NCBI GenBank assembly: GCA_032433765.1
Contig: JAVIAB010000092.1
Location: 61,356,126-61,420,125 of the forward strand
Reading direction: 5' to 3'
Length of the DNA stretch: 64,000 bases
Source: Megaustenia siamemsis
Taxonomy: Eukaryota; Mollusca; Gastropoda; Stylommatophora; Ariophantidae
Shown here: piece after piece, positions 27,703 to 42,764 of the stretch
How positions within the stretch are numbered: the first letter of the stretch is position 1
Layout: every line of letters starts with the position of its first letter
The notes under the pieces: generated by a model
The model's database searches: none
Seen by the model: the letters and a program-made list of their open reading frames with translations, nothing else
What the model was told of the DNA's origin: nothing
Program-made: the position numbers and the translations under genes

Positions 27703-30700
27703 ATTGCTTATGAAATATTCAACGTATTAAAGCCACTCGTCTGAAAAAGTTTCAAGGATGAATTCGTCCAATAAGAGGTGAAGAAAGCTGTTGTATTCTT
27801 CGAGGTACTTTGTATGGTTAGTTTGCTTTTGTTCTCAGGGTTCCCATGGAAAAACAAACACCGAAAAAAGGAACTTTGAACGTTAGACTACTCATGCAAA
27901 AGGGAAAACATCAAACAGCAAAGAATAAGATGGATTTACATTTATTGGGACTGTGTGAAATGAGATACACCAGATCAGGGAAGATATATTCTGATGAACA
28001 TAAAATTATCTACTCTGGAGGTACTGTACACGAAGTAGGTGTAGGTTTCATCTTGGATGCAGAAAGAGCAAGAACAGTGAAAGGCTTTGGGCATTATCTG
28101 AGAGTGATATTAGTGAAATTAAATGAAAGCCAATAGATATTAATACCATACAAGTTCATGCACCAACAGCGGACAGTCCAAAGGAAGCAGTTCATATTTT
28201 TTTCCTTGAGATTAATATGGCACTTCATCAAACCAAACCACATGAAAATACTATAGTTCAGGGATCTGAACGCTAAAGAAGGAAAGGAAAGAGTTGAAGA
28301 AATGGTTTGTTATTATGGCTTAGGAGAGAGAAATGAAAGATGTGACAAACTTATTGACCGGGCAAGAATTCACAACATGATGATAAGAAACACCTGGTTT
28401 AAGCAACATCCAAGACGTCTATGGACACGGAAAAGCCCAAGAGACAACGCACATAATCAAATCGACTACTAATGATAAACAATAGATTCAGAAACAGTCT
28501 GGTGTGTGTAAAAACTAGACCTGGGGCAGATTGCAATAGTGATAATGCACCAGTTGTGGGAAAGCTTATAGTAAAATTAAAAACAGCAAAAAGAGCCTAA
28601 GTTAATATCAAGTTAAATTTAGATTTACTCAAATCAGACAAGATGTTACAGGACAGATATAACCTCACAATTTAGAACAGGTACAATGCAATAGAGAAGG
28701 TGCAAAGCATTGATGAACAATGGGAAATGCTAAAAGAATCAATGCAGCAAAAATCAAAAGAGATCATACCACCAGTGAAGACATTTTCAAGAAAAAAGTG
28801 GATGACAGACGACATTATACAACTAATGTATACAAGAATAATAATAAGGGTAGCAAAGATGAGAATATGAGATTAAATAAAGAAATTATAATAAAATGCA
28901 ATGAAGCAAAAGAAGTATGGCCACAACAGAGGTGCAAAGAGACTGAAATGCAACAAAAGAGAGATGCCAAATCGTTCGTTCGTTCGTTCGCTTTCGTCAG
29001 CTTTGACCTCTGACGAAGTCCCACCCACTCAATTTTGTGGGACTGAATTTTGCGTGTAAAGATGCCAAATCTAAATGCAAACAAATTTAAAAATTAACAG
29101 GAAGAAAAAGGCAATCACAAACTGGGTGTTAAGATCAAGGGAAGGAGAACTGTTGATTGAACAAGAAAGCATAAGGGAAAGATGGACAGAATGCACTGAA
29201 AATCTTATGATTATGAACGAGCAGAAGTAAATATTAAGGTTAATGGGAATGACCAGAAAGAAGCGGAAGATGCCTTGCGCAATATGAAAGCACGAAAATC
29301 TCCTGCACCAGATAATATAACTAAAATAGAGATTGAAGCCATGGGTGATTTTGGGATAGAAATAATAACACAAATATTGAATGATACCTACAACAGCGGA
29401 TATATACCAGACGACCTGCTCAAATCAATATTCATAGTCCTGCCAAAGAAATCTGGTGCGATTGAATGTAATGATCATCGCACAATAAACCTTATGAGTC
29501 ACATGACTACGATATTACTAAGAATCATCATACCAAGAGTGCAAAACAAAATCAGTCCATGCGAATCATTGACAATAGGACAACAGACAAGAAAATTACT
29601 GGAGGCTTGTGAAATGTAGTTTTACAGAAAATATTGAAAATACCATTGACAGCTAAGGAGAGTAATGAAAACTTTCTGTAAGAGGCCAAAGCAAAAAGAG
29701 AGCTAATTTCCAACATTACGAAGAAACAATTATCATATTTTTGGACATGTAATGAGAAGGGAACAGCTGGAAAATATTGTGACAACTAGAAAAATTGAGG
29801 GACGAAGTGAAAGAGGGAAGCAAAGAGAAAAGATACCAGACAACTTAAGAAAATGGCTTGGCAGAGGGTCAACAACAGAAATGATAAATAACTGTCGAGA
29901 TCGAAAATATTAAATCCAAATATATTTATGTCCCATTAAACAATTTTTTATGCTTCTTTTTTACACATTCGTTCTGTGTAACCCTCTTTCTTTAATTTGA
30001 TGCACATTGAAACAAGCTTAAAATAGCTATCGCAAGTATACATACGTTTCAACTTCATGACATTAAGTACTTTGCAATTGAAATTTAGATAAATCTCTTC
30101 AAAGCAACAAAATAATTCAGATGTTAAAGACCTTAGGTGTGTACTTTTCGCCGTATGGTGAAAGAAATTAAGTAAATTTTGACTGATTTCAGTACAATGA
30201 GATTTGATACGTGATTTGTGCGACTTATCACATGAAATAGCCAGTTTATTTTCTGTTTTGTCTTAGTTTATTTTATAATCCATCCATTCATCTTAGGAAT
30301 ATCTCGTTTATAGATTTTTTGCTTATGCCGCCGATACCCAAACACTATATGAACTTCATACCGTGTGTTCGCAGTTAATAATCACATCACTTATTACCTT
30401 ATTATCACTTATACCTAAACACTATATGAACTTCATACCGTGTGTTCACAGTTAATAATCACATCACTTATTAAGGACATACATTTCATATTTAAAAATA
30501 AAAAGATAGAAAATGCTTTCTGGATAAGTTTTCGTCAATATCTATCTTCAGAAACACTTACATCGGTGAGCACTGGTATCCGCCAAACTTGCAGGTTGCA
30601 ATCATATCAATCTTGAGATGTCCCCATTGTTCTAAGTAACTGGAGTTTAGTTTGGCCGTGATATAGGCGTATGTCATTGCGGCCTCATATTCGTCATCTC

Positions 30701-33700
30701 TTTCTTCATAGAAGCTGAAAGGTATATTGGCATTGTGTGACTACTAAAAGGGGAAACATAAAGTTGCTCGTAACATGTACACGGGTGTATACAATGTACT
30801 TAATATTAGACATAGTGATATTCACTAAGAGTGAAACAGGATAGCTTGCAGAAATGTGAAATGTATTAATAGTAAGATGATTGGTTCCTAAACTAAAATT
30901 ATTTACACTTCAGTACTTTGCAGTTTTGTTATGCGAAGGATAAGACACATTGCATCACCAGGATATTCAGCATTTACCATAGAACAACATTTACCATAGA
31001 ACAACATTTACCACAGAACATTTACCACAGACCAACATTTCTCTGTGCACACCGTGAGCTGTGTGTTACATCCGTTTTGATCGTGTTTCGATATTCCTAT
31101 AGCTTACGATGAATGATGATATCGTATGACGGGGAACAGATGGATGTGTTCACTTTCTTTGCGGTTTCGCCTTATGTCTTTTGGCGTGTGCTGAGACTAC
31201 TATGATAGGGACTACATCTATCTTTCTTTGATTGGAAGATGAAATATTAATTCGGATGATTTCACTGGCACGGGCGGTTGAGCAATTCTGGATTTTAATT
31301 CGTTTGCAGCGATGCTGGGGCCTTCCATAACTATAATAATAGTTTCTGCTTGAACTATGTAAAGAAAGACGATATAAGTAAATACACAAGAATTGCAAGT
31401 CAAATGAAATATTTTCTTCCTGGTCTTCACCAGATAACATCTAAATTAGCTTATTGTTATCTTCATCGTCATCCGTTCTTTAGAGCACGTTAAGTAGGGG
31501 TTGATCATGACGTTTTAGTAGAATTGTGATAATTGTACCTTTCGTGCAACACATCCGACTTCATCATGACATTTGAGTACTGGGTTGCCTTCCCTCTTCT
31601 ATCCCTACTCACTTGGTTGGATAAGACTTGTTAGTATATTTTAGAGGTATCGCACAGATGTGGAGAAGGGTCTGGATGGTTCTGGATTCATCGATCCTGG
31701 CGCAAGCCATCAGCTATGAGTCACTAACAGCATCCAGTTTTGTTGCTCTTAGGCGCTTTGCTTCTAGATGCTACATGAAACAAAGCTTTAATGGAATCAA
31801 TTAATTGACCCTACTAAAAAAGAACAACAGAAGAATGTTCGACAGGCAAAACGTCAAGGGTGATGTGAACAGTTGATGTGCGACTTAGATGTTTACAAAG
31901 AATTGTGAAATCTATTAACAAGGAGGAAAAGACTTCCGCATAATCTCCAAATTCTGCAGCTTAGTACTGGGCAGTATCAAACTTTTACTTTAACATGTTT
32001 CCAGACTTACCGCTATTTTGTTTTTATTCTAGATTTTCAAGCTAGACTAAACGTTACTTTTGCTTTTATTCAATATTTAAAAGCCACACTTATAGCTATT
32101 TTTTGCTTTTATTCTATATTTGCAAGCCACGCTTACCACTATTTTTTTTTTGCTTTTATTCTATATTTGCAAGCCACACTTACCACTATTTTTGCTTTTA
32201 TTCTATATTTGCAAGCCACACTTACCACTATTTTTGCTTTTATTCTATATTTGCAAGCCACACTTACCACTATTTTTGCTTATATTCTATATTTTCAAGC
32301 CACACTAACCGCTATTTTTGCTTATATTCTATATTTGCAAGCCACACTTACCGCTATTTTTGCTTTTATTCTATATTTGCAAGCCACACTTACCACTATT
32401 TTTGCTTATATTCTATATTTTCAAGCCACACTTACCGCTATTTTTGCTTATATTCTATATTTCAAGCCACACTTACCGCTATTTTTGCTTTTATTCTATA
32501 TTTGCATGCCACACTTACTGCTAATTTTGCTTTTATTCTATATTTGCATGCCACACTTCCTGCTAATTTTGCTTTTATTCTATATTTGCATGCCACACTT
32601 CCTGCTAATTTTGCTTGTATTCTATATTTGCATGCCACACTTACTGCTAATTTTGCTTTTATTCTATATTTGCATGCCACACTTACTGCTAATTTTGCTT
32701 TTATTCTATATTTGCATGCCACACTTACTGCTAATTTTGCTTTTATTCTATATTTGCATGCCACACTTCCTGCTAATTTTGCTTGTATTCTATATTTGCA
32801 TGCCACACTTACTGCTAATTTTGCTTTTATTCTATATTTTCATGCCACACTTACTGCTAATTTTGCTTTTATTCTATATTTGCATGCCACACTTCCTGCT
32901 AATTTTGCTTGTATTCTATATTTACAAGCTAGACTTTTCGTTATTTTATTTTATTGTATATTTGTAAGCAACAAGAATAATTATAGTTGATCGATCAGCT
33001 CGAAGACAACTCATACTTTATAGGGGAGGTTATCATCAAAAGATGAATCATTAACTTATAGACATACATAATTATAACAAACTAGTCACTGCTGGTTCAA
33101 CAATAATCGTTCTTATAAGGCAGAAAAATAAATAGGCGTCTAATAGTGACTGTCATGTTTCGACAGGAGACAAATAATAATAAATGAATATTATAGAGGG
33201 AAACTTCCGAGGCGAAAATCAGCGAATCTATTCAGAGGAAGAGGTATGTTTACTGCACTCACAAAAAATGGCAAATAATCAACAACAGAAAAAAAACAAA
33301 GAACAATATATGGACCGAAGCAGGATCGAACTGTGATCGCTGTGCCACTGAGTACGGGTTCGATCCTGCTTCGGTCCATATATTGTTCTTTGTTTTTTTT
33401 TTTTCTGTTGTTGATTATTTGTCATTTTTTCCGAGTGCTGTAAACATGCCTCTTCCTCTAATTGATTGCTCATATTTCGAGACCAGTCTGTTTCTAATCT
33501 TGTAAAGATCTAAATTATCACATCTCTCGTTGTGAGCTGCATCCTAAATTTGGCTACCTTTTAAGTGTCGTTTATATATCTCTCTTGTCTTATACATCGT
33601 CATAGTTTCTCTAGTCGATCTCCTGATGTTGTTAGTTCACTTCACACAATGTCTGGCTCTGCTACGTTGACTCTGCACTCTTTTTCAACTAAGTTATTAC

Positions 33701-36700
33701 GTCACTTAGTATGGAAGTTACTATGTAGACATATTATTAGCGCAAACAAGAAGTTGACAACAAATGAATGTGAAGAGCAGCATTAAGAGATGTAGCAGTA
33801 ACAGACCGCAGAAATTATTTGCAGTAAAATCTAAGGTTCAAACGACAAATGATTCTAATCGACAAGCAATCTTTACTATCACAGATAATTTAACGAGGAT
33901 TCTTTAATTAAATATAGCATGAATTAATATAATAGAAAATCATTCGCATTAAAAAAAATTCGCAGAAAATGGTATGAAAAGCTATTTAAAAAAAAAACAA
34001 AGTGTACGTACTTTAAAGATCCATTAGCAGAAAGTGCATTCCACTTTTTGAAAGAAGCGTTCTGTAGCATGGTATCAGGGTCCACAAGGGTATTTGAAAC
34101 GTTTGGAAGAGTTGTACTTCTAGCGTTTCTTTTTATTCTCCGATGTGCTGCACAGAAGATGGCAGAGATTGATATATTGATGGTACACGCGAAAGTATTT
34201 AAATAGGAACTTGATTAGCACTAAATTCCAGAACTCAGGTGCTACAAAAAATATCTTGAAAACAATTAGCATAATAGAAATAGTGTGGCGGTGTCCATTC
34301 CAAAAACTGTGTATACTAATGAAATTACTTCTGTTACCTTCATAATGCTTTTCATTTACATTGAGGCACATTAAAGGGAGTTAAGTGGCTAAATGAATCA
34401 GGGCTATCGTTTTATAATCAGGTGTATGTGAGTTCGAATATTGTTAGAGTCAGAAATTGTGTTCTACAGAAGTTGAAGTCAATAACAAGTATCTCGCGGT
34501 CGACAGTGATATCAAGTTACACGCTGTTGCCGTGAGTCGTTCGTTCATAGATCCATGGATTATGGTGGCGTGGCGTGCTTGCAATGACTTTCCCTGATTC
34601 CCTGATTCTGCTAGAGGTATAAAGTTTGCTTGTCTAGAAGTATTAAAGTATTACATCATCTATATCAAGAGACCCAACGACAGCGATCATCACCACCTTA
34701 GGCGGCTTGTTTTGACGCAAACTGATACCAGGGAGAACAACTGGAAATAAGATGAGGTTTGTTAGTCGATGAACCGCCAACCATGCTATGGCGACAGTAG
34801 GTTGTCCTGCATGAGTTCCACATGTGGGTTGAGATTGTCGCACACCATGTGATGACTGGCTTGGGAGATATGGTCTTGATTCTTCAGCCCAAACTCCCTC
34901 TCTTACTTTATTCTCAATTTTCTGGATTTTGAAGTTGCTTTTATCTCTCCCTCTCATTCTCTTTTTCTTTCTCACACTCTCAGAGAAAAAAGCAACTTCA
35001 AAATCCAGAAAATTGTTTTAGTACCATAAGAACATGTTATATATGTCTCTGTGTTTATGTGTGAAAAATAATCAATTATTTTAGGAAGCGCTATTCTTAT
35101 TCGCTTCACTATTCGCTTCCCTGGTTTTCTTTGGCTTCTTGGAATTTCAAATTGCACATATCTGGGGTACTGTCTACAATTTACTAAAGAGAATGCTCTC
35201 TTGCATTTCTGTTACCTGAATGTTCTTGTTGCCGTTTAATGTCTCCAAGAATTGTGTCTTTATCAGAATCAGCCATTTCTCGTTCCGGAAGTTATAGTGG
35301 TTATAATGTCGGGGTCTTTCCTGCAAAGAAATAACAAAATGAGGTGTTGTTTCCCATTTTTAGCTCTACATTAAAACAACAAATGAAACAAAAACGTTAC
35401 TGTAACAGTTAAGATGTGTTTTTATAATTTAGAAAACACTGGCGCAAAGCGGAAGGTTATTTTTAAGAAACCCTGCATACGTCTGCAATAAAAGACGAAT
35501 GATTATAAACAATGGAGGCACGATCCTTGAGTTACTGGGGAGCTTTACTTCACGTGGGAAAGTGAGATTTACTTCAATAAAGAAAGGGAATGTACAAGAA
35601 AACGGTCCTTTTTATTTACTTTACAATAAAGAAATGATACGGTTTTATATGTTGACAGATATTAGCAACTTCAAAATCCAGAAAATTGTTTTAGTGCCAT
35701 AAGAACATGTTATATATGTAAATATGTCTATGTGTATGTGTTTATGTGTGAAATATATTTTAATCTAATTTTTAAAAAACATGTACTGGCAACAAAAAGC
35801 AGCTAAAATTCTGAAAGAGGCCAACACAAAAAGGGAGCTCCTGAAAAACATCAGAAAGAAGCAATCAACATTTTTCGGGCACATCATGAGAAGAGGAAAG
35901 TTGGAATACTTGGTTACAACAGGCAAAATAAAAGGAAAGAAATATCGCGGACGACAAAGAGAGAACAAAATGGATAGCTTGGTGTCATTGTTATGAAAAA
36001 CGGTCAACAACTGAATTGATACTATCCACTGTAGATAGAAGATTGCGGAAGGACATGATCGCCTACGCCAATCGGTACACATGATGATGAGAGATTAGCA
36101 ATCATGTAAAAGAATATGGTTACATAGCTAGCAAGGAAACAATACAGTTATTATAGCCAGCTCCCATGGACACAAACTTAACTATAAGTTCAACAATTTA
36201 TGGCCAAACTCAACATCAATTTTCTTAGAAACTACTTGACATAATGACGTCATTGTGTGCATGGAGTCTTAGATCTTCCTGGACTTTAAGAAGTTGTAAA
36301 GATTTAGTTGTGAGTATTTCTTATATAAATTATGTACAATGACAAATGGTGTGCAAACAACATTAGATTTTACAGTACTACATTATAATATATCACGGTG
36401 GTTGGTTCTACTTTATATTCTGGTAAGGCCAATCCGGTCTACGGCCACTTTGACACTATACATGTTTGTTTTTTTTTCACTTAAAATTTGAAAGTGTACC
36501 CATTATCGAACGGGCTGGCTGTAAAACCTTTAATTGTATGTCATATATATCTAATATGTAAGTATCTAGTCTTTTTTAACATAAGCTATATAAGCTAAAT
36601 CCTACACTTGAACACCTTTTCAATAGAAGAAAAAAAATATTTTAAGGTCCGGGAAAATATAAGACTGTCACAAAAATTTCACAACAATCCATAAAATAGT

Positions 36701-39700
36701 TTCCTATAAATTTGATTTTGAGTTTTGGCAACATTTTTTGAACGGACTATAGTTAACTTCGGTCGTTGTTGGTTTGTCAAAAATATGTAACTTCAAATTA
36801 AAAATGATGAACTATTTCTATTTGGCATGAAGCTTAAACTTCTGCATAAATTGTGTTTATAATGACAGTTTGTCTTTCTTGAACAAATAAACCAGAGATT
36901 ATAGTACTGCATGAAACTACTATTGATAGAAAATAATGTTTGGAAATTCTACATACAAATGTTTCGGAGTTTTAAGAATTTATAGCAAAAAGAAAATCAA
37001 ATAAAAGATATAAGAAGAATTACAGGGAAACAAGCATCATTAGGGATGAGCAATATATACTGTTGGAAACAATAAAAAATTGTTGATTTTTTATATGATT
37101 AAGTATTAAAAAAAACCGGAAGTACAGAAATAGTGGCCAAACACCGTAGTTTTGTTGAAAAAAAAGCAACCAAGTGTTAACAATCTGAGCTTAAAATGGT
37201 AGTGCAAAAAAGAAACTGTCAGAGAGAGATCACAATTTCTGTTATTTTAAAATGAATGAATGTAAATAATTAAGTAGAAAAGCCGAATTAACAGACATTT
37301 GCATCCTTTTATTTAGGAGAAACTTTATTTGAAGTTGAATTAAGTTAAACAGGGCGTTCTATAGGTCACAGGTCACTCATTTTGTGTTGAAATATTATTT
37401 CAACTTGTTTACTGTATACATAAAATTTAACTGGTTATATTTCCGGAAGTTTATTTATTGTAACTACTAAACTTAAGTCGTTACATTTCTGGATGTTAAA
37501 TACCTCGAAAAGCCAAAAATTGTCTTTAGTGAGGACATGTGGACTATTAACTCTGATTTTACGTTTACGTCTGACCAGACTCGCTGCCATCGAAACGTTG
37601 ATTGTGGGCGATGTGGCCCGTGGTGATGTCATTGTGTATGGTGTTTCTGGTGGGAAAGTGTTCTCAGCACTTGACGACTCTATATCTTCATTATCCATTG
37701 TGCCTGATGATGAATACATGTGAAGGTATTTATTTACCATATATAATCATTATAATATCAACAAAGACATATTTATTTTTATATTTCAACAGTAACATAC
37801 AGCATATCATTCTTGCATCAGTGAAGTAAAAATGGAAAGTAAATAGACAGAATTGTGTGGTTAAAGCTTTACGTGATTAATGGACCACACAAATTTGAAC
37901 GACTTTTCTGTTCACTAGGCCTTCATCAGGAACAAACAAACAACACACACAGAGAGATATGTAAGTAAATCAAATTGTTCTACATAGTTAACTAATAATG
38001 AAGTATCTAAAACAAAATAATTTCGAACTAGTATGAGAAATAAAAATAAAACATCTTCCCTGTATGACGTCCTGATAGATGCTTCATTATTAGTTATCAA
38101 TGTAAGACTAATTTGATTCATTTGCATATCTGTGTGTGTGCTGTTTGTTTGTTCCTGCTGAAGGCCTATTGAGCCGAAACGTCCATCAAATGTGTGTCGT
38201 CCATTAATTGCGTAAAGCTTTAATCATATTATTTTTGTCATTTCTCCTTCAAATTAGGTTTTACTGCAGCCTCGCATTTTTATACATTTAAATGCATTTG
38301 TTTGCCCTGACCCCTTAAATCAGTGCATTAGTATCTACTTCCCTCTCCTCAGGTAGCGAGTATATTCATCAGGTTAATGATTTGTGCTTCAATAATGTTT
38401 ATTAAAATTACACTATTTGACATTTACCGCTGGCACAGCCGTCATTCTAGTATACTTTTATTATTTGTGATACTGTATTATTTATAGCATTATTCATATG
38501 GACATTTTTCTCGTGACTAAGCAGTTCGATCTAACATTCTGATATTTTTTTTATTATAATAACTGTAAAGCGCTATTGATACTTTCAATGTTTATCTGAG
38601 TTACATTTTTAGGGGGAAAAAAAGTTTTTTTTAGCAAAAGAATTTTTTTTTTCCTCAGATCAAGGTTGTAAAGTAAAAAGTTAGTTTTTATTTGTAAACA
38701 CCCTGTAAAAATGGTAATATTATTTTGTGAGGATAATTATGTCTAAAGTGTTAAATAATGTAATATTCTTACAGGAAAATAACTATGTCTCAATGTAAAT
38801 TATTGCAATATTCTTTCAGTAAACTAATTATGTCTATTATGCTTGAGATTGTTATCTTTACATGCATTAATTTTTGCTTTTGATTAATTTGCAGTTGTTT
38901 CTAATATTGTCATTGAAACTGGCTGATGCTCCTATTGACCGCAACAATGCAAAGTGATGCATCTTCCCGCCAAGCGGTGGGTTCTCGCCCAATTGTAACT
39001 GTAATTGAGTATTTAATGTCTGCAATGAGAATATCCCACTTGCTTATTTTCTTCTCTGCAGAATAATGTCCCTGACTAGCTTCTTTCTCTATCTATAAAG
39101 TTCTTGAAGACCTTCAGTGATCAATGTGCTCTTGTTAGATCAATGTATTTTTGTTGCTTCTGACTCATTTTTCAACACTCTTATCATATACTTCCAAATT
39201 TACAAACTTCATCGAGGGTACATTATCATCCACAACTTCAGCCTCTTGCTCAGGTGCCTTCTCAATACTTTCCAGGTTTTGGTTGACGTAGTTTGACCCC
39301 CAACTTTTTCCAAGCAGAGTTCAGTGTCCTTAGAGAATCTGAGAACATAGCTCTCATATTTTGTCTCTATCTGGTTATTACCAATGGTGTGTTGTCGTCA
39401 TATTGTGGAGCAATATAATTTTGGTTTTAAAGAAATTACATTTTAAAAGAGCGCAGTATGCAACTTTATAGATATATTATTTATGCAATAGATATTTTAT
39501 TAAATTATAAAAGAGTCCCATTCACTCACCCAACTCCAAAAAAATATACCGGGAAGACAGGTAAATAAATATTTAAAATAATTTTATGCAATTGCACCTT
39601 ATATACAATTGTACCTTATATACAATTGCACATTATATACAATTGCACATTTTATACAATTGTACCTTATATACAATTGCACATTATATACAATTGAACC

Positions 39701-42535
39701 TTATATACAATTGCACCTTATATACAGTTGTACCTTATATACAATTGCGCCTTATATACAATTGCACCTTATATACAAGTACACCTTATATTCAATTGTA
39801 CCTTATATACAATTGCATCTTATATACAATTGCACATTATATACAATTGTACCTTATATACAATTGCACCTTATATACAATTGCCCTTATATTCATTTGC
39901 ACCTTATATACAATTGCCCCTTATATTCATTTGCACCTTATATACAATTGCACCTTATATACATTTGCGTCAAACTAGTAACTCTGTGACAGTCAGGATA
40001 ATGAAAATAATGTCAGAATTCCGGAACAAACATATGAATACCGAGTCGAACTTTACACCAAAATCATTACTTATATTTTTCCTCGCGTTATAGAGTGGAG
40101 ATGCATACCAGTAGCGGCGTTTTGTACTTCACTTGAACAGAAGCTAACTTTTCCTCCATACTTTGTTAATATTGTCTTGTTATATAAGCTTATTCGACAT
40201 TTGTTACTGATCTAACAATGTTGATGCTTCATCCCATTGATGTGTATATAAGTTTGCTAATTTCACGATTCAAATTAAATTAATATCACATCCCTTACCT
40301 GGACACTCAAGTTCATCATCATAGCAGTCTGTTATATTATCGCACAGCCACTCACTAGAGATACACATGCCTGAGCTACAGCGGAAATAGCCTTCTGGGC
40401 AGGTATTGTCTGCAAGAAAAAATTAATAGATGAATTCATTTTTTAAATCAATTGAGTTGTATTCCATGATGATTTTAGCGATGAACTATTTAAAACAATA
40501 TATATATATATATATGGTGAGGCCACTGGGCAAGAGGAAGACTGCACTAAACATGGTAGCGCATATAAAGAGTTAAAATAATATTGGTGTGGCGGTGAAT
40601 ACAAGACTTGTTCAGTTCTCAGTTCCATTGAGCGTCCAGAGAAAATAAAATGTTGACATTTCTACGGCTTCTTTCACAAATAATAACTTTGTAATCTATG
40701 AAATACTCTTAATCTATCTTCTTTCTTCATTTACTGTTACATTGCTAATGTCAATGTGTGTTTTTTTTCTCAATCAAAACAATTTATTTTGCTGCTTCTT
40801 GGTGTACCCTGCTGAAAGTTGTAGAGAAGCGGCTTCAGCTTATCAGTTTAAAGGAGTTATGGCTGACAAGATAATGTCGTTCGAACGCATAAACTATTAA
40901 AGTCAACGACAAGTACTAATGAACTAACATAACCAACGACCAAAAAGAATGAACTATTATAGCAGGTCAGGACGAAGTAACAAATATATAATCAAAGGTT
41001 AGGACGAATGAATTAACATTACCAACTTGAATGAGATTAACTAAAATAACCAATGGCAGGACATACGAACTAATATGGTCATAGGGAAATGGATTGGAAT
41101 TAATACAGGCCTCTGGTTATTTCAAGAAAACGTATGTAGCTTACCTAGGATATTGGCACCGCCATGCAAGTATAATTATAACACACAAAAATACGTAATG
41201 GCTTCACACCGCGCGTGACTTCCGTCATAATAGCCATCCGAATCATCACCAAATGACAGATTCGCATGAAGAAACCGTTACATCGGTAAGAAAAAGGAAT
41301 TACGACACGTCATGAGTGGCAAAGGATCTCACAGTCTGCTGCAGACCATGTTGTTGGGTACTGTGACATGCGGAGCACAGAGAGGTTGACAAAGAAACAC
41401 ACTAATTAACTAAATAAACTACTTGATGCAGCAAACCCAGAGCCACATCTCTTCTTCATCTCACCATCCTATCTCTCATCTCTCTGTAAACCTCTCCCTA
41501 ACTTTATCATCTGGCATGTAGCAATATATATTTATGATTCACCGTTGGTTGTCGTTGTCCCCGTATTTTAAATAAGGCCGAAGGCCGAAACGTCAGTATT
41601 TTTGTGTTTTTTTTCTTGTAAAGCTGTCACCATACCTTGGAATGTATACCACACCCCACTACTGGCTTCCAGATATAGACAAACAAGGAAACAAAAAGCA
41701 GGATCGTCAATGACTCATCATGTCAGCGCACAAAACTATCTAGAGAAAACTAAGAGATCAGACATGTAAGTTAGTATTAATCGTTAAGGCAAAATTTACA
41801 TATCAGCAAGGCAGGACTTATGAAAATTGTTACAAATATTTTTAGAGAAGTGTTCATGCGTTATATATATATATAGTGACCTTTCGAGCCGTAGCCGGCC
41901 CGCCCATAGGGAGTAGACCCAAATAGTCCTTCTCTGATCCAAACTCCTGTCCCAGCAGTTCTCAATCCCTGTAAAGATCTCCCATCAAATCTACCCTTTT
42001 GTCTCTGTTCTGTGCAAGCAACTCTATCTCATTGAGGGAGCCGATTCCTGCTACTCCCGCTTCTTCCATCAATGTTTCTCCCAGTGTTCTTCTTGTCTTC
42101 TTCCCACCCGTTTTTTCCCACACGAGGGCCAGTCCCGCTATTCGGTCACTATCTCTTCTCAGCACATGTCAACACACGACCGTCGTACTCTCTCGACCAC
42201 TAAAGATACCAGTGGTTGACCGGCGATTTCTCCAATCTCGTTTGCCCCTAACTCGTTCCACGCCATAACAAGCACCTTCCCTAGACATCTATCCTTGAAT
42301 GCGCTCAACCCTGCCTCCACGCCTATACGCAAGGGCAGACAGCACATTCGACCTGAATAGTCCAAGCCCTGTGTTTATGCTGATGAGTATTGACCTCCAC
42401 AACTTCCCAAGGCCCCCGAAAGACATTGCTGCCCTAGTCATTTTGATTCCAATTTCTTTACTTGTGTCCCCTTCCCGAGCAATGTGACTTCCAAGGTAGA
42501 TAAAGTGATCGATCTCTTCTACGGCTTCTTTCACG

Positions 42536-42597
<62 letters not shown>

Positions 42598-42702
42598 GGA
42601 AACATAACAGCAGCAGAGGCGAACAGAAGAGCAAAAGACCGCAAACTATATCTCCCCTCGACGCTGAAAGGCAGATGAGGAAGGAAAGAGGAAGGAGAAG
42701 AA

Positions 42703-42764
<62 letters not shown>

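Noticed and set aside
32103..32990. 295-codon open frame of repeating hydrophobic words resembling a membrane protein
   Set aside because: It is the 42-bp minisatellite; overlapping frames are equally open and none shows non-repeat coding sequence.
39586..40093. Three overlapping forward frames of more than 120 codons
   Set aside because: By-product of the 18-bp array.
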